64,000 nt of DNA from Scalesia atractyloides (Eukaryota > Streptophyta > Magnoliopsida > Asterales > Asteraceae), in contig CAMTDV010000022.1 of NCBI GenBank assembly GCA_947069175.1, positions 33,357,476 to 33,421,475 of the forward strand. Reading direction: 5' to 3'. The notes beneath the pieces are model-generated. The model was not told the origin of the DNA. It saw only the letters and a list, made by a program, of their open reading frames with translations, and made no database searches. The translations under genes were made by a program, and so were the position numbers. Below, piece by piece: positions 21,060 through 30,272 of this stretch (the stretch's first letter is position 1; each line of letters begins with the position of its first letter).

Positions 21060-22596
21060 ATGACAGCTGAGGATCTGACAAATGCCACCCTGGATTCTTT
21101 GCAGTCGCAGACGCTGGCTCTTCACCAAGAGCTAGACCAAGTCATTGTCACTTCTAGAAAGGTGCCCCGTCTGCTATATGGTGACGAATATTATGAATGG
21201 AAGTTCAGGTTTAAGCAATACTACAAGGCTAGAGAGCCGGGGGTTTGGAGATGTATCATGAATGGTCCTTGAACCATAGTTTATAGCACTGATGATGATC
21301 CGGACACAAAGATCCCCAAACCTAGTCATTTGTGGACTCCAGAAGACGAGAAGATAATCGAAGAAGATGAGAAAGCCTCGGCTGTTCTAACAATGGCACT
21401 CGGACCCGACATCTCCATAGCTGTCAAAAATTGCAAGACAGCTAAGGAGGTGTGGGGCGAACTACAGAATCTGTATGAGGGAAATGCTGATATGAAGGCA
21501 ATCCGGGTTAATCAGTTGAATCAACAGTTCATCTCATTTAACCACATATATGGGGAAACCATTGAGAATCAAATTCGAAGATACGTGAAGCTTGTCTTCG
21601 AGATGATTTCGGCTGAAATCTCTCTTACGAACAATGCTATGAATAGACAGTTGTTGAACTCTTTGCCCAAGAGTTGGGATGGTGATGTAGGCATGATCAA
21701 GAAGACGAAAAATCTGAATGATGTCACCCTCACGGAAATGATTGCAACTATCAAGTCATGTGAGATAGATAATAAATAGAGAGACATCAGTCATCAAAGC
21801 AGTCTGATGGCAGTTGGTATTACAGGGCAGAACACGGCATTAATGTCTCAGAATCTTGTTTACAGCCCTTTGCAAGGAAGCTTGCACACACTGGGTAGCT
21901 CTAACTTGGTGTACAGTCCTCTCACCTCTGCACAGAAGACCCAGTATGTTTATGGTCTTCAATCTCATACTCCTACGATGATTTATGCGGCACAGGTTCA
22001 GACACAATATCATGCCCAGTATCCTAACATGGTTTATTGTCCTGTCGTTCCTACAACAGCTTAATAAGGCGGCATTCCTCAATCTGCTGTTCCCGCACCA
22101 GCTCCTACTCCAGCTGTGTCCAATTCTGCTTTTCTCACAAAAGAGAATGATGAGAAATTGGCCATAGCTGCTTCAATGATTAACAATTTAAACGCTTTCT
22201 TAGCAGGTGACTTGACCCCTCCATCTGTTCTCCCAACTTAAGTAGATCAGATCATGGAGGAGGATTTGGATGAGATTGACGTGTCCTGGAATCTTGCGAT
22301 GGCTGCTTTCCATGTAACAAATTTCAAAAGAAGTACGGGAGGCAACCATTGACAAATCTGAAGACTGGGCTAACAAAAGATAAGCTCAGGTGTTATAGAT
22401 GTCATGAGCCAGGGCACTTCGCACGGGAATGCAAGAAGACGCCATCTGGATATGTCTCATCCAGAGTGGCAGATATTCAGAACAGTGACAGACAGCTTGT
22501 GCCTGTTTCTCCTTCAAAGTCTTCTTCAAGTCCCTCGAGCATCTCTAGCGGGAAATCAACAGCCATGGTGGCACAGCAGCACGAAGGGTTCAACTA
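21060..22596 (+). pseudogene. Element D gag with first zinc knuckle
   Basis: ATG 21060. The first frame runs to a stop at 21270-21272 and contains V-P-R-L-L-Y-G-D-E-Y-Y-E-W-K, the usual copia gag start. 21330-21779 is a long open capsid part with E-K-A-S-A-V-L-T-M-A-L, A-K-E-V-W-G-E-L and L-L-N-S-L-P-K-S-W. 21807-22064 is a Tyr/Gln/Pro-rich segment with a repeated L-V-Y-S-P-L motif. 22349-22596 carries an intact zinc knuckle, C-Y-R-C-H-E-P-G-H-F-A-R-E-C (22391-22432). Only four or five stops or shifts break it, so D's gag is the best preserved copia gag in the window. It would form particles and package RNA. Confidence 0.88.
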
Positions 22597-24437
22597 GGCA
22601 GATGCTGCAGCTCAGATGGAGACTCTGAATCTCTCCAAGAACAGCAATCATTGCATGATGGCGCAAACAGATGAGACACCTGATCTCTCAGAAACGGTAA
22701 ATCACATTCTCTGTTCAGATAGATGTCGTTTTAAATTATCACAAATGCGCACCCATAATTCGACTCTTGTAGCTGAATATAATCAAGCTGCATTGCAAAA
22801 CATCGCCTTTAAACATAAGAACAAGCTTCTTATGAAAAAGGTCGAAGCACAGAAACAAGACATAGCTCAGCTAAAGCTTGACTTGAATCAACAGCAATGT
22901 TGGGTATACGACTATAAGCTAAAATTAGATGTAAAGGACGTAGAACTTCAAGCAGCTTTAGCCAAGCTAAATTCCTTGACAGGAAAGTTTCAAGAAAACG
23001 AATTAAATATTAAAAAATTTGAAACTTCCAGCAAGCTGGTCAAGGACTTGTGCGATCTGCTGCTTGAATATCAGAAAAACAAAACAAAAGGCATTGGGTA
23101 TAATAGGAATCCTCCAGCGTATAATAATAACTACACATGAATTCCTAATTCTGAGGCAGAACTAGAAAATGAGAAAAATATGATGTTTGGTAAACCCTCG
23201 GATTACTTTTCAAAACCTTGGAAGCCCTACTACCCAAAGTTTTCTAAGCCAACTAAACTCAAGAAGGATGCTGGTTTTGTCCCTTCCACACTAGTTTCGC
23301 AAGAATCTGGTGACACCCCCTCTTGTAGTTCAGATGGTTTTGAGAAAATGACGCCTAAAGAAGAGGCAGCGACACCACTTAAGGAACCAATGCAAGAAAA
23401 TCCTCCTGAAAGTGACACAGTGAAGCCTACTAACGCTTCTACTTCATGTGCAGAAGAAATATTAGTTGAGGATATTATAGGTGGTGATGAAGAAGAATGT
23501 CTAAATTCAAATTCGGACAATTCAGCTGCTGATTATGATTTTTATAAACCTGCTTTTGACATTTTGAATCTTTTTCTTGTTAAACAATCTAAATTCTTGG
23601 ACAATGTTGGTTGTGTTGATAATTAGACGTTTTTAATTCTTGTTTTTCATCTGATGCTGATATTATGAATTCTGATAATGCATGTGATAACTCTTGTGAT
23701 GAAAACATAACTTTTGCTACAGGTACAACATCGACAGATGACTCGGTTTCCTCAGTTCCCACTGAAGAGACTGAAAATTCTTCAGATGAAGCACCGCCTG
23801 TTGATGCTATTCCTAGGGTCAAAATGAGGAAATCAACCAACCAACCGAATCTGTGATGAGTGACGCTGGCAAAGTACCAGAAGAATCGGGCGAATCAGAT
23901 TCTTCGAACGAAGATCGGTTGACTGGTTCTGAAATGATAGAAAATGAGCAACCTACCTCTGCTGATTTGGATAAAACTTTTGAAACTGAATCTGAATCGG
24001 AATCTCAAACTTTTCAAAATATAGAGATTTCTTTTACTACTAACGATCAAAGCTCATCTTTACACAGTTCAGAAAAGGATGTCCCGGCTGAATCACCTGT
24101 TTCCTCTGAACAATTCGCCAAGCAAAACGATTGAAATCTGATAAAAAGAAACGAAGAACACGTAGATCCAAAAAGAAGAAACCAAACAAGCACCTCAGCC
24201 TTCTGAAAGGCTGCTACTGATTCAGTTCCTCATTCTGAAAAATTGACTCAGCAGCCCCAAACTGAATCTGTTAAACCACCAGCTGAACAGGAATCAGTTA
24301 AAATTATGCCTAAGTCTACCAACTCCAAACTATCTAATTCAAATCATAAAACTTACATGTGTGCTGATGGTTCTGAGCTGGTTACAGCGAAGACTAAGAT
24401 CTTGCGCCAGCCGTCAGTAGTGCAAGCAAGAAACTGA
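22597..24437 (+). pseudogene. Element D gag-pol linker (coiled coil and acidic)
   Basis: 22616-23140 has a strong coiled-coil pattern (about residues 60-150, with L, K, Q and E in heptads). 23180-23626 is acidic and Ser/Thr/Pro-rich. 23665-23856, 23853-24134 and 24243-24437 continue in the same style, with many acidic and Ser residues. It corresponds to B's linker and has no enzyme motif. Stops separate the segments. I do not know its role. Confidence 0.72.
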
Positions 24438-25018
24438 CAGACAAGCTGCCTAGAATTTTCCAGGCTGAACGGGTTGTTTTTTTTCCAGAAGAGGCAGACC
24501 TATTTCAACTGCGGATTTCCCGGGCATATTGCATGAAACTATCAAAATGCACTTATGCCTTTCAACGCCCTATATCCGAAAATTAGAGAGTTATGCCAAA
24601 TCGCCTCCATCAGGCTCGATTTGCTCCGGCTAAGCCCTCTGATCAAGACTGGAACATGGCCAAGAGACAAAATCACAAATCTCTAAGACCTTCAGGTTCT
24701 CTGAATCCTTCTAGCACTCTGAAAGTTGTGCAGAAGTCTGACTCGCCAGCCTAGAGTCCTAAGATCTTGACCAAGACCCAGTCTTCAGTCCCAAAATCGA
24801 ACAAATCAAAAGCATCACTGACCACATCCTCAACTAATTTCATTTTTCGTGAGGTCACTTATGTTGATGCAAATGGAACACCCCGATCGTCAATGGCCTG
24901 GGTTGAAGCTTCTAACTAAACTTGTTGAAATGTGCAGGAACAGCTTTGGAGGACTCTTGTCAGACTTTGGTATGTCGAAAGTGGTTGTTCCAGGCACATG
25001 ACAGGAGACATCTCGTAG
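24438..25018 (+). pseudogene. Element D second zinc knuckle and protease site
   Basis: A second knuckle-like motif lies at about 24500-24540 (Y-F-N-C-G-F-P-G-H-I-A-stop-N-Y), with the first and last Cys changed to Tyr. The protease signature is at 24968-25005: W-Y-V-E-S-G-C-S-R-H-M-T-G. The catalytic Asp codon has become Glu (GAA at 24977-24979), so even a translated protease should be inactive. A few stops lie between. Confidence 0.8.
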
Positions 25019-26262
25019 TTGAATGACATTCAATTTTTCGATGGCGGGTTTGTCTCCTTCGCAGGTGGTGAAACAGGAAAGATAACGATGAGAGGAACGG
25101 TGTGCAATGGAGCTCTCAGCTTCAAGAACGTGAACTATGTCCCAGAGTTGAAACACATTCTCTTGAGTGTGTCTCAGCTCTTTGATAATCATTTAGATGT
25201 GCACTTTACAAAGAAAGGATGCTATGTGTTGAAACCAGGCCTCATTATTCCGGATGAGTGGATTCTTCTCAAAGCTGAACGCAAAGGAAATGCATACGTC
25301 ATCGACATGAAGAAGGCCCCCACCGACAAGCTTACCTGTTTGTTCTCGTCGACCGCTGAGCACGATGCAATGTTGTGGCACAGCCGACTAGGACACATCA
25401 ACATGAAGAATCTCAACAGACTTTCAAAACGTGGTTTAGTCAGAGATCTGCCTGTTAGGGATTTTATGCAGATTGAAAAGTGTGGATCATGTGCTCATGG
25501 GAAACAACATCACAAGCCCCACAAGTCGAAACCCGCACCCTCCACGTCAAAAGTCTTGGAATTGCTTCATATGGATCTTTTTGGTCCGATCGATATTCTA
25601 AGCATTGGTGGGAAGGCATATTGTCTGGTTATCATTGTTACTACTCCCGTTTCACTTGGGTATTCTTTCTGGCATAAAAGAGTGAAACAGCTGAGTTAGT
25701 CAAACAGCTTATCACCCTAATGGAAAACCAGGCAGACACCACAGTGAAGGCTATTCGATGTGATAACGGAACAGAGTTCATGAACGCCACTTTGAATTCT
25801 TTTTGCTCCTCCAAGGGAATTGATTGACAGTTCAATGCAGCCAGAACTCCTCAACAGAATGGGGTTGCGGAACGCATAAACCGCACACTCATTGAAGCAG
25901 CACGTACTATATTGGTCGAATCGGAACTACCTCTTATTTTCTGGGCAGAAGCAGTCAATACCGCTTGCTGCATTCAGAATCATGCCCTGATCAACAAAAG
26001 GCATATGAAGACGCTGTATGAAGTGGTTGAAGGTCACAAACTTTCGGTCATGCATTTCCACAAATTCGAATGCCCCTGTGTTCTCCTACTCGTGGGTGCT
26101 AAGGGAAAATTTGAATCATGCGGAGATCCATGCATCTTCGTCGGCTACTCTAAGAACACTTCTTATCGTGTCTACAACAAGATCAAGAAAATGGTAGTTG
26201 AAAAATACAATGTGGGTTGGCTGGAGGAGAATCCCAAGGACGCACGAATTGGTCCCGACTGA
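25019..26262 (+). pseudogene. Element D GAG-pre-integrase and integrase
   Basis: 25019-25699 is open. It has N-V-N-Y-V-P-E-L, L-W-H-S-R-L-G-H-I-N (zinc-binding), C-G-S-C-A-H-G-K-Q-H-H, and L-L-H-M-D-L-F-G-P with the first catalytic Asp. After a frameshift, C-D-N-G-T-E-F (second Asp, near 25760) and T-P-Q-Q-N-G-V-A-E-R (Glu, near 25845-25875) follow. 25912-26262 is open and holds the rest, with F-V-G-Y-S-K-N-T-S-Y-R-V-Y-N. The second Asp sits in C-D-N-G where relatives have S-D-N-G. Stops at about 25697 and 25828 and frameshifts inactivate it. Confidence 0.88.
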
Positions 26263-26860
26263 CTCTATGATTATTCCTCTTTTTTTAAATCTATTGATGT
26301 CTCTTCTAATATGAATGCAGGTACAGGCACAAGTTCTGAACCCCCACCAATGCCTATCTTGACTAAGGATGATGAAGATGCTAAACAGCTGCAAGAATCT
26401 TTCAAGCAGCTGAGTGTGGGTCCACCTGGATTCAATGAAGCTGTGTCTACACCTCCAACACCATCACAGAATCTAGAAAGACGGGTTCCCCTGAAGTTGA
26501 GGCTCCAAACACAGAAACTCATTTGGCAAATGAAGGAGCTACAACTCCTGATGTCTTACGATCATCTCTGTTTCCTAAGCCTACACCACAGACAGTTCTG
26601 TTGATCCATCAGTCAACATACCCACTGGTACAATTAATGAGGGGGAGCCATCTGGAGTTGCATCGCAGAGCTTTACAAACTTGCAATCAGATCTCCATGT
26701 TCCTGCTACGCCTATACCACAACGTCTACAGCGCGATCATCTGATTGAAAATGTTATTGGTCCTGTTACTGCTGGAGTTCAGACTCGCCGTCAATCTGGA
26801 GATATCAATACATGTCTTTACTCTTTTTTTATCTCACAAATTAAACCTAAAAGCATTGAT
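26263..26860 (+). pseudogene. Element D integrase C-terminal tail / linker to RT
   Basis: 26311-26604 and 26681-26820 in shifted frames encode a Pro/Ser/Thr-rich acidic tail. It then reads N-V-I-G-P-V-T-A-G-V-Q-T-R, the usual lead-in to copia RT. The same lead-in, in closely related form, opens the truncated element F right after its LTR (about 49190), which shows that D and F belong to one family. Confidence 0.75.
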
Positions 26861-27440
26861 GTCGCCTTGCAGGAAACAGGCTGGGTTGACGTGTGCATGA
26901 AGAGCTCAATCAGTTTGAGAAACTTGGGGTATGGCAATTGGTGAAGCTTCCTTAGGAAAAGCGTGCTCTTGGAACTCGTTGGGTATTTCGCTACAAACAG
27001 GATGATACTGGTGTGATTGTGAGGAACAAAGCTAGATTGGTTGTTCAGGGCTTTCGCCAGATCGAGGGATTGGATTATGATGAAGTTTATGCATTGTGGC
27101 TAGATTGGAAGCCATTTGCATTTTCTTGGCATATGCATCATACGTGGAACCGTTGATCAGACTTTATTCATCAAACGTGTTGACAAGGACATCATTCTTG
27201 TTCAAAGTTACGTAGATGATATTATTTTTGGTTCTACGAATGATGGGTTATGTCACAAATTTGAAGAGGTCATGAAGAAGAAATTCGAGATGAGTTCATT
27301 GGGGGAGATGACTAGGTTTTTGGGTCTTCAAGTTCGTCAGAGCTCACAAGGAATCTTGATCCATTAAGGAAAATATGTCAATGACGTTCTTGCCAAATTC
27401 ACACTTACAGATTCAAAGCCTATGGCTTCGCCTATCACTG
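26861..27440 (+). pseudogene. Element D reverse transcriptase with core deletion
   Basis: The RT start (G-W-V-D-V) is near 26880. The frame runs through T-R-W-V-F-R-Y-K and A-R-L-V-V-Q-G-F to L-A-Y-A-S-Y near 27140. It then jumps to R-G-T-V-D-Q-T-L-F-I-K. The roughly 80 residues that should lie between are gone, including the M-D-V-K-x-A-F-L motif with the first catalytic Asp and the L-Y-G-L-x-Q-A-P block. F keeps them (49580-49790). The Y-V-D-D box is intact at 27209-27220. The RT cannot work. Confidence 0.88.
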
Positions 27441-28134
27441 AACGGCCCTGTTGAATGAAGACGCAGAAGGAACGCCTATCAATCCAACCATGTACTGGTC
27501 TATGATCGGTTCACTCATGAATCTCACAGCAAGTCAGCCAAACATCATGTTTCCGTTTTCCAGTGTGCTCGATATCAGGCTACTCCTAAACTCTCTCATT
27601 TACATGTTGTTAAAAGAATTTTTAGGTACCTCAAAGGGCACCATCACCGAGGCTCTGGTATCCTAAAAATTCTGAATTTGAACTGTATGCTTTCTCTGAC
27701 AGTAATCTTGGAGGTACAGACAGGGACATGCGATCAACTTCAGCTAGATGCCAATCCTTGGGAGATAGATTGATCTCTTGGCAATGCAAGAAGCAGTAGA
27801 CGGTCTCGCTTTCTACAGCGGAAGCAGAATATGTCGAATCATCAGCTTGCTGCTCCCAGGTTTTATGGATGCAACACCAGCTTGCGGATTATGGTTTGAC
27901 TTATCTAAACATTATAATTTATTGTGATAATGATGCTAATATCCAAATTGTCAAAAACCCTAATTTTCACTCCAAAACCAAGCACATATCAGAGTTCATT
28001 TTATTCGTGATTGCTATGAAAAGGGTCTCGTTAAACTTGAGCAAACCCACACCGATGCAAATGTTGCGGATTTGTTCACGAAACCCGTTAGCAACATGCG
28101 TTTTCAAGTGCTTGTGGATCTTCTCAAAATGATC
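27441..28134 (+). pseudogene. Element D RNase H region, end of pol
   Basis: Readable motifs are W-Y-P-K-N-S-E-F-E-L-Y-A-F-S-D-S-N (about 27655-27705), L-I-S-W-Q-C-K-K-Q (27770-27797), S-L-S-T-A-E-A-E-Y-V (27808-27837), and K-N-P-N-F-H-S-K-T-K-H-I (27952-27990). The frame shifts near 27990, and pol ends about 28134-28149. A stop at 27798 and several shifts break it. It corresponds to 49900-50795 in F. Confidence 0.85.
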
Positions 28135-28228
28135 CGGTTTTCTGACTGAGCCTCCTTTATCCTTTCTTTTTAGTTTGTTTTCATTTTCTGTTTGCCTCGT
28201 AAATTTGTTCATATATATGCACAAATTT

Positions 28229-28240
28229 AGGGGGAGAAAA
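28229..28240 (+). promoter_or_regulatory. Internal polypurine tract candidate, element D
   Basis: AGGGGGAGAAAA preceded by CACAAATTT, about 90 bp after the end of pol. It resembles the true 3' tract (AGGGGGAGA, 32983-32991). F has the same in the same place. Confidence 0.6.
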
Positions 28241-28369
28241 TCACAAAAATACAAAAAACATTTGAAAAATTAGAAAAACACAAAAACATTAAAAATTCAG
28301 AAAATGACAAAAATAGTTTCAAACAGTTTTGCAAGGATTGGGAAATGAAATGATTTCTCGTGATAAAGG

Positions 28370-28925
28370 TTTTGGCTAACACATGTAAGGTGTTGTAGCT
28401 AGAACGACTTGGATCGAAAACGATATGTTGATAGGCTTAGAGCTCAAACGGATATTATAAGCTAAATGATATAAACATAAAGAACTATATATCTAGTGGG
28501 TCACACACCATCGGCATATGATTTTATGATCTTAAATCTTGCGTTGATAGTTCGCCAATATTTAAGGTGTTAGGTGTTTATATTATTGAGTCATCCGGGG
28601 ATATCTTGGTTGTCCTTTTGTTGCTCCTGATTATATGCAGACCTAGACACAACCCGGATATCTTAAAAGATCCAAATTTGGACAAAACCCTTAATTGCTC
28701 CTAAAAGCAAAATTCGCACCAAAAGGTGTATTTCTCACCCTCGTTGGACAGAAAACATTGAAAAATTTGACTGTACGATAGTGCATACCTGTGATCAATG
28801 GTCTAACATTGTAAAGCTAGGATGATTCCAGTATAAGTTACCAAAATGTCATAAACCGTTGTGCCTACCTTGATCGTGGGGGTATGTCATGGAGTGGGAC
28901 ACACGGGTATCCTAGTATAACATTA
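28370..28925 (+). other. Conserved pol-ORF3 spacer module, element D copy
   Basis: Aligns by eye with the modules in B, E and F, and with F also upstream (28370-28495 versus 50940-51065, sharing GATGTGTTGATAGGCTTG-type sequence). Blocks: GGCATATGATTTTATG; CTTAAATCTTGCGTTGATAG; CATCCGGGGATATC; TTGTCCTTTTGTTGC; ATATGCAGACCTAGACACA; GATATCTTAAAAGA; GTGCATACCTG; and a CCTACC..GGTATG hairpin (28864-28886) with the loop TTGATCGTGG shared with E and F. No protein frame is conserved. Confidence 0.82.
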
Positions 28926-30272
28926 CCTTAAGCGTATTATAAAGCAAAAAATAGAAAGTTGAGTGATAGGTTAAAATGGAAAAATATATTGGCAATCGCC
29001 TAGACCAGTCTGACCAAGCTCACACTGAAAAGTGTTCCTTAGTCTGCCTGAAAACGATTTGATCCCATAGCAAAACTGTGTATATGCTGTATTGATTTTG
29101 TTTCAATGCTTTGCTTATTTCTGTATATTTGGTAAAGTCTGTTTGGTTGCTCGGTTAGTTAAACTGTTGATTCTTGAGTTAGATGATTTATGTCAAGGGG
29201 TATTGGACTGGCCTACTGAGTTTTGGAATTGAGCTAATCCAATAGAATTTTTGAAAATTTTGAAATTGAACAGCATTGGGCCCATAATAGTACCGTTCTG
29301 GATTGGGTCTTTTGACCCATTCTAGATTAGCCCATTGACCGAATTGGGCCCCTCCTCCTTTGACCATTTCGGACTGGCTACTTTTCTGGACTGGGCTTTC
29401 TGGGTTGGAATTGGGCCTCTTGAAATCTGTCCAGATTGGGCCCAAATCAATTTGACCAAGCCTATTCCAGATTGTATCCGAATTGGAAACCGGATGATGT
29501 TCAGTTGGATCCGGATTGACTTGGGCACAAATTCTCAGGCCCAAGCCCATTTCGGAATAGTATATCAGATTATCAAAACTGCATTTCGGATCATTCACTA
29601 AAAGTTTTCTTCCGAAACACTTTGATCATCATCCGAATTAGATTATCTTCAAATTCATCTGAATTACATCAGATAGGTATAAAATGCTCATTAATCATCG
29701 AAATTATATGTTAATCTTCAAATGTTCATGTAATTAAGCATCTCGGATGAAACTTAAACAAATTGTGCATTCCGAACTCCATCTCGGATGAGTATTCAAC
29801 CGAAATGGATGAACTCGGATTCCATTTCGGATGGCATTCATCTGAGTTGATAAGGGGTTCATCCGAATTCCTGCTTGAACCCTTTTGATTCCAGATCTCA
29901 GGGTTTGAAATATCCAAACTGGTTTTTGAACCTTCTGGATTGTTTCTGAAACTTGTTTTGAACTTTCCGGATTCCCTTTGACCCTTCCGGATTGAGTGTT
30001 GAACTTTATCTGAACCTTAAAACGGAACCTTTAAAATGAACCTTCAATTGAACCTTGAACCTGGCAAATTCTCTAATGACCTCTTGTGATTGAACTATTA
30101 TTGGACCCCTTTGTATTTGACCTGCTTATTGATCTGCCAATCAGTTTTCAACTAATGGGTTTTTGACCTCTTAGTTTAGAATTGGCCTGTTAACTTATGT
30201 TAACTTGGATATCTGGTTTGATTAGTAAATCTTTTGCTGAGTATGGTTTAATCTGTTGTTCTTCTGACAGAA
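28926..30272 (+). other. Element D pol-ORF3 spacer, promoter-like motif cluster and splice acceptor
   Basis: Non-coding. 29270-29545 is rich in TTGGGCC/TGGGCT/AGCCCA words (at least eight). 29450-29995 has many TTTCGGAT/ATCCGAAT-type words, as in D's leader. ORF-like stretches here (for example 29188-29601) are by-products of these repeats. It ends with TTGTTCTTCTGACAG (30256-30270), an excellent 3' splice site two bases before the ORF3 ATG. Confidence 0.72.

Noticed and set aside
23230..23520. Minus-strand ORF of 96 codons
   Set aside because: It mirrors the acidic Ser-rich linker of element D, which is open on the + strand and belongs to gag-pol.
29188..29601. Overlapping ORFs on both strands near 29.2-29.6 kb
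   Set aside because: They come from GC-richer repeated TTGGGCC and TCGGAT words; there is no conserved domain and F has no equivalent.
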